Below the pieces are notes generated by a model. The model saw only the letters and a program-made list of their open reading frames with translations, ran no database searches and had not been told where the DNA came from. The position numbers and the translations under genes were made by a program. Shown here piece after piece: positions 1 through 11,416 of a DNA stretch of 41,429 nt. This DNA comes from Acanthaster planci (lineage: Eukaryota > Echinodermata > Asteroidea > Valvatida > Acanthasteridae), in contig NW_019091369.1 in assembly GCF_001949145.1 (NCBI RefSeq), positions 4,084,945-4,126,373 on the forward strand. The letters are read 5' to 3'. Positions within the stretch are counted from its first letter, which is position 1; every line of letters begins with the position of its first letter.

Positions 1-3000
1 GAGAAATCAAAAGTTTACCTTTTTTTTTCTTGGCTGTTCTCTGTTGGCAGGCTTTGGATCACACTAGTAATATTGCGGAGCATTTGGTCTTGACAGTTTG
101 TTTGATCTCATTTCATTTTGGAAGTGGAAACCTCCTTTTTTTCAAGTTCTTGGTTAAAGGTACTAGTATGTCTTATTATCTACCCTTGGCCCTTGCCAAG
201 GGTTAAGATACATCATCAGGCAGGTGTACGTAGTTGCAGATGCCTATGCTAAGGGGATGTGATGAAATGAAAAGCAGGTGTTGGTATTTCTTTCAACTAT
301 CTGTTCAAAGTTCACATCAAACACAGGTGGATTTCATTATCTCTCTCTCTTCCTGATCATGCCAGGATCTGTTAATGCATCAAAGTGTCCTGTCCACCTG
401 TACCAAAAAAGGTCATCTTTTGACATACTTCTTGGTTCTCATAGGAGTTGAGGTTCCAAGCAGTGGACAAAAGTTTTACCACATTCACATGTGTATGAAC
501 AACATTGATGAAAAATTGGGGGGGGGTGTCCTGGTCTGTGTAGGTCTACGTGTATTTAGAGGACTCTGTGTATTTATAGCATGTTAACAGTCAAAAAGAT
601 CCAAGTTCTGGATTCCGTCGGGAAATAAGATGCTTTAAGGCTTCCCAACTTGAGCCAAGCCGTCTTCCCCAAGTAAATAGCCAACTTCCTCCTGAGCCAT
701 GGCCTACTTCAAAACATGTTTTGCAAGTCCAATGCATGCACTTTCTTGTATCAGCCATGTTCTTCACCCTCTTATCTAGCTGTCTGGAGTGGCTATACTT
801 AGTTTCAAGGAAGGGTGTGGTTATGCTTTTCCACCCCTTTGGAAATTGGAGTTGCCTGTTGGCAGGCGTGAAGCTGAGTTGCACCCAGATGGCGCCTACT
901 TAAATTTGAACCCTGACTTCAATTTTTATCAACCTCATGTTCATGGCGCTGTTCACCGAATGCCTGTGAGAGAGATTGACTTGGCAGCCCACAGGCCAAT
1001 GGTGAATGGAGTCTGTTTCATTAAACTGCTTAACAAATTCTTTTTTTTAAGATGAAAAATGTGGATGAAATGTGCTGAAGACAATTCTTCACTTATTCCT
1101 ACTGTACCACTTCATTTACCAACAATTGTTACTACTGTATTAACAGCTCAATGATCATTTGGTCCTTCATGGTTCTTTTCAATGCGTGAGATTCATTATT
1201 ATTCATCTGGAAGAATCTACATATGTAATGTGGTATCCTTGGCATCCTTTATGTTTTAGTGTGTACAATGTAAGTTACATGTACATTGGCAAACTTTCTT
1301 CCATAGCTGTGATAAAATTCCCTGGTTACTATTAGTGCTGACTGGAATTATACTCTTTGCATAAAAACCAGAGATTGTGCAAAACCTCCTATGACCTTAG
1401 TTTACATTCACCAAGCAATGTGAAACCACAGGAGAGACCACAGTGGGTCTGGGTTAACCTTGACCCCACATGACACTTCAGCAACTGTGTTTGAGACAGC
1501 TCTATGGATAAGAAGTCTGTGATTGATTGATGGTCACACACAGAGGCATTTGCTGGATGGCCTTACATCTGTACTTGTATCAGACTGTAGGTTATAGTAA
1601 TGGCTGTAACGTGTATTTCAAAGAAAGCCAGTGCAGACCAATTAACAGCATTATGACTGTGTTGCATGTAAGTAAGTGTTTTCCATCATCCATACTATAT
1701 ACATGTATATGTATGCATGTACAGTGTACAAAATTTCCATTTTTCTTCATGTACTGTAACAGTCATTTACAGACCAACTCCAACGATGCTTAAACTTTTC
1801 TCATGAATCCAATTCAGAATAGCTAAGTCTGATAAAAGTGGCTTATCAAAATACTCCTTGCAGTACACATTTTCGTCTTAAAAAAACAAAGTTTTTGTAC
1901 CCATTTTTCCTGCGAGTCCCGTCCGGTATTGTAAAAATGGACGTGTCATCACGTCTCATTAGCATCTAATGAATATTGATTTTTTAATGTATTACCATGG
2001 AGAGGAAATACCACAGTGGGTTTTCTTTAGGCATGCAGAGCACACATAACTGCGGATGACAGCATGAACATCAAGAATGCTCTCATTCTTCAGAAACTCG
2101 AAGAATTTCAATACCGGTTCTTTTGCTGCATTTCTAGTACATCCACCAATGATGCACCATTTCAGCATTATTGTAAATCATGAAGAAAGGAGCACAAACT
2201 CTTGACAGAAATGAGATAATGCAGCACAGTAGACCCGGCACACAGATTGATCCCTGGTACACGGTTCACGCACATGTACAGTAGCTCCATGTTCATGTAT
2301 GTTGGAGTGGAACCAGTTGTGCCACAGAGACCACTTTTAGTTTTTTTTTTTCAGGTGTTATGTCATACAAATTTTGTTTCTCAACAATGCTGCCAGCCGT
2401 CAGATTGTGGAAATTTTTTTAAAACTCGAAGATACCGTTCAAAATTTTCGGCAAAATTGCCAAAAATGCAGACGCAATACAGACATGATTTGGTAATGAA
2501 TATGTGATTTATTACACATTAAACGCAAGACTAGTTTATTTTCAAAACTTTTAAAACCCTTGAAGTTCATGGCCTATTCTGACTTTGTCAATTTCCTTCA
2601 CATTGTGAAGAAAGAAAACATTTCAAGAGAGTATGTTGGTGCTATTTTTCTTTTAATTTTGTTGCCAGTTTGAAAACCCTGTTTTCTGTAATTAACAGCC
2701 TTATTCACTGTTAAACTTACCAAAGTACTGAAGCTGGGAATGTGAACATTGCATATTGACAAATGTTCATACGACATGTAGGTCCAATCATAGAAATCTA
2801 GAGGTGGTTTCCATTTAGGAAATATGCTTGGACTAATGTCAAGACCCCAGTTCTAGTGCCTGCCATTCAAGCCCTCTCGTCTTTCTCTCTCCGAATGATC
2901 TGACACAAGCTGAGCTGGACTGTGTTTCTGACAGGTTACTTCCCCCCAGGAGCATTGTGTAATGGTTGTGCAGTTTCCACCCTTTTAGACCTTGACCCAT

Positions 3001-6000
3001 CAAGAATTCCTCATCACTGGTTGGGGAGTGATTGCACTTGAGGAAGCAGAGAGGTAGGCTTATACCCAGAGGCCTACTTCATTCACTGCATGCTTGGCAG
3101 TGGTATAAAGGGCTGGCACAGTGGCTTTGAGACTCAGAGGAAGATCAAAAAATGGCAATTGCAGATGGGAGTTTGGTCATCACTGCTTGTTAAAATATCC
3201 CAGCTAAAAAATGTTGATGGGATCTTTGTCATTCCTGTTTTGATGGATGGGAGAAGTTCTTGTGATAGCCGAGAATCATTTGTGCAAATTAATGGCAATA
3301 TCTAGACACTTGTGATATGCCCTGTGGAGTGCATATTGTTTTTACAAATGGTTTACTCACATTTTGTAATGTATGTTTACCATTTGTAAACAACATTGCC
3401 TCAACCATGAACTGATCCTTCTGTCTGATTTATGGTCAAGTGGCCCAAGACATCAGAAATTGGCCAAACATGACCATATTTTGGGTCGTAATTTTCCTGT
3501 TGTTTGCTGTCCAAATCAACAATGACAATAATTTGGTGGAAATATTTAGACAGAAATTCCATACTGTCCTGAGTCATTATCAGATTATGTGCATAATTGG
3601 GATCATGCATAAACTGTACATTATATATAATTATATTGTAACAGCATAATTTCACAAAGTTTGAATTTTTAATATGATAGCACAAGTTGTCTATATCCCA
3701 ACCATAAAAGGACACAAACGATCAATTACTTTAATCCAAGCTTACAATTCTGATTATCAATGGCCCCTGAAGATATCCAAGTCACTAAGTAGGATCTGTG
3801 TCACTCCATGATAACTCTTGGTGTGTGGTCCAAGGGTTTCTCGATATTTCTTGCTATCTCTTAGAATGCAAATATTACTAGCTATAACTGGTTCAAGTTG
3901 AAATTTTACTGACAACAGCTGTGGAATGTAATGGAGTTGCTGGTTAGCAAATTGTACATAGAGACAGGATTGGCCAAATGGTACCATAAGGGAAATGAAC
4001 AATATATTTGGTTTGTTGACTTAATGAAGAAAACTCTATTTCAGGTTTCACTTTACTTTATTTTCCACATATTTTTCATACATATTCCACAAACATTTAA
4101 AACTACATAAAGACAAAATATGGTTGTTATATCTGGGGATAAAAGTTAAACTGAACTGAGTTTGATTTCGTTGAGAACTTCAGTAGAATACTCATCGTCA
4201 GGCCTAGAAAAAAAAAAACAGGTGATCGTCTGGGTTTTTTCCAAAATGAGGATGAGAGCTTTTCATTTTTTTCTGTATTTTTTCTAGCTGGCCACCACGT
4301 ATTCTTAAGCTACCGGTACTGGTACTGATCAGCAACTCAACTGCCAGTCAGTCACAGACAGCTTACTTCTTATAACAGTTTGGCATCCTCACTGTCGGTG
4401 AACCGAGAAGTTGGCCTTGCTAAAATTTTCCTGTGCAAAATGGGGTTCATGATAATAGTCCCTGCTTTGGCAATCTTTTCCTGGACTCCTTGTGCCATGG
4501 AGGGTTTACTACCATAGGCATGAGCAATGACTTTATTTATTTATAGAGATGATCCTTGTTTGACAAGGGTAGTGTAAAGGATTTATTGGATAGAAATGGC
4601 AAATGCACGTATTGTGTATATTTTCTCTGGACAGTCCACAAATCACTGCCCATGATTGTAAGGTTCAGGACCTTTCTTAAAGTTCATCAAGTCCAAGAAT
4701 TCTTATTCTGAAAGAATTCTTTTTCCCTTGTACAAAATAAGAACTTAACTTCTTTTGTATTTTATATTTCATGTTATTTGAAAATCTTTGACATTTTATG
4801 CCCATGAAAGCTTTTGGTTGATAGAGCCCAAGAGCAGGTTGTAGTGAGCTTTTTTTATGCATGACATAACATGAGAGTTGTCATCAGCATGATACTTACC
4901 GACTTCTTTGATGCTGATGAGATACATTTGGCTGACCTGGGTGTGTGCTATTCATTTCTTTACTTTTCATATCACAGAGCCTCCATATACCTGTAGATAT
5001 AGTCTTGTTCAGTGCTTGAATCCATTGAGGTTGATCAGCAGGGACGCTGTAATCCAATCCATCTCAGACCAATAAACGCCCCCGCTGAATTCCCTGCTCC
5101 CCTAGCGTCACTTCCTGGAAAGCCAACTCTTTCATGATGGTCCATTTTTTCCCATTTTCTTTATTCAAGCCTACACCTAAAAATATAGTCCTGTAAAATT
5201 GCACTGAACTCATTTGAGACTTGAATTACCCGATCAGAAAAGAGAATTAGACACTGCAAGTCTTCCTGATAGAATTGGCCTTACTGTGTCTCAGCTTACA
5301 AACAGGAGAAAGAAAATTGTATTTCTCCAGAGTGACTCTAGGGCAGTCTGAAGAGGACAAGAAAAGCCAACACAAAACAGTCCTCCTTTTGCACATTTCC
5401 AACGCCAGGAATAGTGTTGATATCCTTGTTCCTTTCAAGATTTTGACGCTCAGGAAAGCCTCTTGCAGCAGAGGAAAAAAAGAGAGATTTTCTCCTGTCT
5501 TTTAGGCTCATCTCACGTCCAATGGTATAGGATATCTTGCTTTGTCTTGCATTACCATACCCAGTGGGCTTGGCTAGTTCTCGTGTTGCATGCAAGGATC
5601 CCTGGTACTCTGTCTAGGTCTTGTTCATTGGTTGTCATCCTTTTAGTCACTGTGTAGAAAGTCAGATATCAGTTTTTGTCATTCCATCAGTGGTTTGAAG
5701 AGGGTTCATAAATGGAGTCTACCCCTCATGGTTTTCTTTGCCTAGTGCTCCAGATAAAGAACTTCTCGTTGAAATAAGCTTGGATAGAAATCTGGAAAGA
5801 TTGTGAAGCAGAAAAGATGTCAGTCTGATTAGCTGTAATAGATGAAATGCCAAGCTCGTTTTAAGGTTTATGTCTGGAAAGTATGTACTGTCTTGTGCTT
5901 TTTGAGTTACTGAGAGGATAGAGTGATAACCACACAATACAAGAGTACATGTACAAAATGTGTGGTAAGAAGGCACATTGAACACTTTCAAAATGAGTGC

Positions 6001-6874
6001 ATGTGTTCTATTTCAAGGTGTGTTGCAGTGTGTTTCTGCGTTTCAGGGATTTGTTTAATTTCTAGCATGATCTTTCTTAAGCAAATGAAAAAGACTCCAA
6101 GGTCTTGAACCACTTTTATTTTAAATTTCAAATTCTGCTCTGATGTTGCTTGAAATCTTATGTCCATTCTGCATTCTATACATGTATTTGTTCAAGCTCG
6201 TTACGACATCATCAGAAGACAGAGTTCTCATCTCTGTAAAACCAATTGCCAGTCTATTTTATCCTGTAAACACCAGTATCCCACCGATAATGAGACAACC
6301 AGGTATTCAGCCAGTCCCATTGCGTGACTCCTTCATATGGCCTTTATGACCTTAGACAACTGGTTACCACTCAACACACCCTTGATGACCCTTCTGTCAA
6401 CCTTCCATGGACAGCTCACATTTCCTCCTCATCTTCCTCCTTGGAGGCTATTAATAAATTTACTGACGGATATGAGCTCTGAAGTTTCGCCACCTCACAG
6501 ACATACATGTATTTGATATTCAAAATTGAAGTAGAAGTTCTTTAATTGTTCTGTAAAGCCATTAGCATTGCTCAGCTTAACATTTTTGCATCGTTAACTA
6601 CACACATTTTTTTTCAGATTAATTTTCTTTTCTGAGGAGGACTGTTTGGCTTTTTGTTTGTGGTCAGTGGCTTTTTATTTTACAAAGTAGAAGTCATGGC
6701 CTTTATCTCCTGTCAGTCAACCCTTCTTGCTTCATTTATCGTTCAAAGAATTCTTTGTCTAAATAGATTTGTTCCCTTGTTTGTGTCTCTTTCTACAGGT
6801 GAACCTGTATCGTATCATACGAGACTGTTGAGTGAATTCAGCTTAACAAAGCTTCAGGGAGTTGGTTTTGTCAG

Positions 6875-7000
6875 GACGACTCTTGTCCAAGAAGGTGCAT
6901 GTTGGATTGTCTCCTCAAATCTCAGAAGCCCCTTATGGAGACCGATTTGGTAATGCCTAAGAAAAGTTCCGTGTCCTCCCAAAAGACCCTGCCAGAAATC
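6875..7000 (+). CDS. Possible coding exon, unrecognised (weak)
   Basis: An open frame of 42 codons runs from an acceptor-like TTTTGTCAG to a consensus donor GTAAGT at 7001, in phase 0. The frame is open from 6836. The predicted peptide is Cys- and Lys-containing and includes MLDCLLKSQKPLMETD. I recognise no domain. Frames of this length ending at a good donor arise by chance in 17 kb of DNA, so this is only a candidate for an exon of the transcription unit that may end near 17.4 kb. Confidence 0.12.
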
Positions 7001-8120
7001 GTAAGTTGGTTTGTAATGGAGTGGTTTTGTTGCCAGTTGCAATTGTTTAATGGCTGTGTAAGGTGAGTAAGCATAGGAAAAATGAAAATAGAAGTAAAAG
7101 TTAAACAACTGACGTTTGTTTATCTTCCGTTTGTTTTCAATTCACAAACAAAGCATTTGGTATATATACATGTATGTTGCTCATTAAGTAAACATATCCG
7201 ATACTGGTGTTAAAATGACAAAAACTCGTCCAGAAATAGAATTGGGTGGTACTCTTTGATAATGAACACCAACCGGTGAATTGAAAAGAAAAAAAAATAC
7301 ATGTAACCAGCAGAGTTTAAACAGCATCAGAAGAATTGAGGAAGTGTGGATCAAGAAATTGCCGCCGACGTAATCAGGAAGGAAACAGCTTCCGTGATTG
7401 TGGCTTTGGACAAATGCCAAAGACTGGAGGTCGCTCTGGCACATGTAACCTCAACAAATTTGGAGTGATATTCATACAGATGTGAGTAGGACTGTAGAAC
7501 CTGGTGCCTAGCTTGTTATGTTGCTGGAATGCTAACTGTGGAATATGGGCTCCATACTACTTACATTGTGTGGTACAGTTGTTACTTTGCACTGTGCCAA
7601 GTTGGAGTTCCAATGGAAGACAAGATTGCTCACTTAACAGGTGTAAGTTGTTGGTTTACAGACAAGCTGCTTAGCATGTTGGAAAGAAATGCTACATTGG
7701 CTTCTCACTTGAGAACTTTATCAGTAAGCTGAGAAAGGAGACCAGGAACAGCTCTGGTTAAGATGTTAGAGATGTTTTTTATTTTTCTCTGAAGGAAACA
7801 CAACCCTGAATTGTTGTCAGATTATACAAAATAAGGTAAATGAAAGGAGGTTTGTAGATACTTTTACTTTTTGTATTGTAACATAAAGAAGTAGATGGTG
7901 TCAATCTTGTTCACATGTAGAACAGTGTTGGCCACTGTGTCTGCATTAGAAGGCCCAAAATACCGCATCATTTTTTGTACATACTGCCCTGCCTCACACT
8001 TTAGATTTTTTGTGACGTAGTCATTTTTGTATGCTGTAGTCATGCTGTTTTCTAATGCTCGGTATTATCTACATACTTGTAGCGCTTCAGTGTTCCATGC
8101 CTGTGGGCTTTTTAACCAAT

Positions 8121-8136
8121 CAACAGAGGGCGCCCT
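8121..8136 (+). promoter_or_regulatory. CTCF-like core in a GC palindrome
   Basis: CAACAGAGGGCGCCCT contains AGAGGGCGC, the core of the animal CTCF consensus (AGRKGGCRS), and ends in the palindrome AGGGCGCCCT. The flank before the core fits the consensus only partly. The surrounding DNA is AT-rich and CpG-poor, which makes the site stand out. Binding is not shown. Confidence 0.2.
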
Positions 8137-9370
8137 ACCTTAGATCACACAGTGACATCATCTACCAGTACATTTATCCAGAGTTTGACTGATACACATT
8201 GTTAAGATGTTGAATGTAAATAAGGTTTTTTTTGGATAGTCTGTATATGATGAAATGATGGCTGGACCACATACTAGTACATGTACATTCAGCTTATGGC
8301 AGTCTCTTACTTTTTGGTGAAGCTGTTGGATTTCAACATAAAGCATGAACGTTTTAGTTTATTTTTTCATTCATGTAGAAGCGAAAGATGACGCTGTACA
8401 AATGCAAATGCCCACTGTATACCTAAGTGTACCCTGTAATTTTCAATTAAAGATGATAATATTTGTGTTCGATGTGAAGGATTTCATGAGTATTTTAAAA
8501 CCGCTATTGTGTGAGCCGTTGTCAGGTTGATTTTTTTTAAAAGTTATATTTTTTACGTTTGTTGCTCACTAAAATATGCTGCGAAATGGCTTAATTTTGC
8601 ACCAAATTTAATGTGATTAACCAAGACAGAATGTAACCAGTATTGTGTATGGAAATTAGTGAATAGTTATGCCATGTTAAGTTTCTTAAATGCTTCTAAA
8701 TGTACATGTAGGATTAATGTTTATACTTGGTATAGAACTTCTTTTATGTGAACATAAAACAAAAACAAATGGACACCTCATAAACTGACACAATCTGGTT
8801 TCAGTCATTCAATTGTAACCGCTTTCAGAGATGATGTGCATATTACTGCCATTGCAAAATGAGTATTTGAATTGTTTACAGTATTTTTTTCTGCAGACGG
8901 ATAAATTATAAATATTGAATATTTGTGCAGAATGAACTGACTATTGTCATGAACCTTTACTTCAAATATTACTGAATAGGGTAAGCTATCACCCTTCAAT
9001 ACAAACCCTTGATTTTTTGTATTCTTGATTTGTGTTCAGCATTGACACCTTTCATGGATCAACTATTAGATTTTGAAATGTACCTGCCCCTCCCAGTTTT
9101 TCTTCCAAATGTCTGCTACAAATGTGGACATACGCGTACATGTGGGAGTCATTCGACAGTTGTCGTAATTTAGGTTCATGTATTTACATTGTATCATCAA
9201 GATAATGACATTCAAACCTGATGTGTTTTAAATGTTTCTTCACATGTGTCAAAGATCAACATGACAGGATTCAGGGTTGTACTGTAGCAATCTTTGATCC
9301 ACTGTCATATCTTAAAACTACATTGTACGTATGGTCTGACCTGCTTGCTTATTTTAATTTAATTGGAATG

Positions 9371-9384
9371 GTTGCCATAGCAAT
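9371..9384 (+). promoter_or_regulatory. RFX X-box-like motif, 13 of 14 positions
   Basis: GTTGCCATAGCAAT differs from the X-box consensus GTTNCCATRGNAAC only in its last base. RFX factors bind such sites in animal promoters, notably of ciliary genes. No gene start is visible close by, so function is doubtful. Confidence 0.25.
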
Positions 9385-10215
9385 GTTACGAGTGGTGAGT
9401 TGGTATTTTCGGGTTACATAACAATGAGTTTTGTAAGTTCAAAAGTCTGAAAAATATTTCATTTGAGGAGTAACACAACCAGATAGAGAAAGTTTCATGA
9501 AATAATTTGCGCCTAAACTGGAACATTTGATTTAATCTTCCCAACGGATTTTTCCCTGAAGGTAGAAGTTAAGAGATGAGAGAAGTACATGTATTTTGAA
9601 TGAATACATACAGTTTTATTTTTGATGAAATGCAACTTTCATTGTGATCAAACCAAGTGATTTCTGATTTGTACATTTATTTTCTGAAACTTAGTTTTTG
9701 TTTTAATCTTTTTTTATTTTAACCTGGTCCCAACAAGTGTGTGTCTTAAAATAGATTATACAAGATTCTGAATTACTGGATATTAGTAATACAATATTTA
9801 TCTGGTGTTTTCTATGAAATGGTGTCTAACATATTGAATGTTGAGAGTGACCAATGGTAAGCTTTACCTACACGTACATGTATTTTTAATTAATGCAACA
9901 TGTTGTTCTGTTTAAAACATGTTCATTTTGACCGCTTACATGTACCGGTAGGTCGCATAGAGCTGTTGGCCCTGTTCATACATGTAAGTCATCTGTCCAC
10001 TGTGGTTATCTGTCCTTTCTTGCAACCTGTCCCTATTGCCCTGGCCACTTGGTCTTAGCATTGTAACAATAAAAATTGTGACTACATGTAGAAAGATGCC
10101 TTGGTTGCAATTTAGGGTTTACATAAAAAGCTCTGAAGCTACCATAGAAGCTTAGGTGAGTAATGTATGTCCCCTATGGCCATTGTTAAGATATGTGGGG
10201 GGGGTCCTCCCTTTG

Positions 10216-10241
10216 TGACCTTACATGACCTGTCATGACCC
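10216..10241 (-). promoter_or_regulatory. Triple nuclear-receptor half-site, DR4 spacing
   Basis: On the plus strand TGACCT, TGACCT and TGACCC start at 10216, 10226 and 10236. On the minus strand this reads GGGTCA-N4-AGGTCA-N4-AGGTCA. The spacing is exactly four bases twice, so the half-sites recur every 10 bp on one face of the helix. DR4 elements are classical sites for RXR heterodimers with thyroid-hormone-receptor or LXR-type partners. No adjacent gene start is identified. Confidence 0.4.
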
Positions 10242-11390
10242 CCAGAGAGGTCTACCAGCCTCCCTTATCATCACTTCATTTCTTGATTTAAAGTCTGGGC
10301 ATGGTGTTGTAGAGAGTTTGTCTGGCCTAGACTTTATAGCTGCGACAAATGTAGTCAGTTTAGATGTCCTTTGGGTAAATTCTGGAATAAACCACTATAC
10401 AGGTTTTTCAAGGGAGAATAAATGTTTGTAGAAATTCTTGTTTTGGGGCATTTTCTACATTTCCTGTTTTTTTCTCAAATAAGATTGGGAAGTTTCATGT
10501 CCTTGTATTATAAAATGTAGATGAAGGTGTAATATACGCATGCTCTGGTTCTAAACACCTGTCTGAATGACCAATCTTCTCATGTCATCTGATTTCTTCT
10601 GTACATTTAGGAAATACCAAGGAAAGGGAGGTTTGCTTTTGCTTGAAGTAAGGGTTGCAACACTCTTGCTCTGAGGTGCATGCTGGGTCCCTTGCCAAGT
10701 GTGTGAGTGGTAGTCAAGATTTTTGCCAGCGTGGGTGTTCATTGCAGCTCAAAATTGCGACATGCAAGAATATTTTCTGATACTTCAGTATCAAGTATGA
10801 TCTTAGATGGAGGTATATGAATCTGATGGGAAAGGTGCATTGTTGTAAATTTCCAGGAATTATCATACAATAGCAGAATCAAGGTCTGAACCTTTACAAT
10901 TCTGCTGTCTTGATAGTTGATCACCCCTCTCACAGTAATGGTATAGCCCACCTTCCATCTTTTTTTAGCACCATCATAGGGACATGGTTAGCACTCATTG
11001 ACGTTAGGTTCCCACATCCTGTCAGGTACCAAGGGATTGAATTTACTTTCAGTGCATGTCTTACTTTTTCTCTGTGGAAAAAATGGTTTTCCTGATTTTT
11101 TTTTTCATAAAAACCCCTTTTCCTCTGATATGTCATTTCCCCTCAAATACTTTTTACATTCCTATTTCAAAATTAAAATTTCAAAATGACAGTTCATTGT
11201 TCTAACTTCAGAGGTTCCTAGAAATAGGAAATTAGCTATTAAGATCTTCGACTTGAAAGAGACAGACTGTTCCTCAAGAGATGAATCCCATCTATGTACA
11301 AGGATATTACTGTGGCAAGTTATGACTCAGGACTGTGCTCTGTTTTAAGTGCCAGTTGGATACAGAAAGAAGTATTATTTTGTAAATTTT

Positions 11391-11416
11391 ATGTTTGAAC
11401 TTTGAAGTTCAAACAT
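11391..11416. repeat. Perfect 26-bp palindrome, 12-bp arms
   Basis: ATGTTTGAACTT and AAGTTCAAACAT are exact reverse complements around a TG centre. It could form a small hairpin in RNA, or act as an inverted AGTTCA pair for a nuclear receptor. Chance cannot be excluded. Confidence 0.6.

Larger units (their letters stand above)
1..10200. other. CpG-poor non-coding stretch, no supported gene
   Basis: No reading frame here resembles a known protein, and all open frames are short, AT-rich and often open on both strands. CpG is scarce: I counted 7 in the 420 bases 9001-9420. TACATGTA-type words are scattered throughout (for example near 5945, 7165, 8280, 9590 and 9890). A G-rich run lies near 518. 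With the poly(A) signal at 17,385, the most economical reading is intron or long 3'-UTR of a plus-strand gene whose recognisable exons lie left of the window. That is inference; plain intergenic DNA is the alternative. Confidence 0.5.

Noticed and set aside
7529-7732. 67-codon frame with an internal GTAAGT and a TTTACAG
   Set aside because: The implied intron would be 19 bases, too short to splice, and the whole frame has no recognisable similarity.
9221-9421. 66-codon frame ending near a GTGAGT donor, with a hydrophobic stretch
   Set aside because: No family resemblance and no convincing acceptor. The AT-rich codons fit chance.
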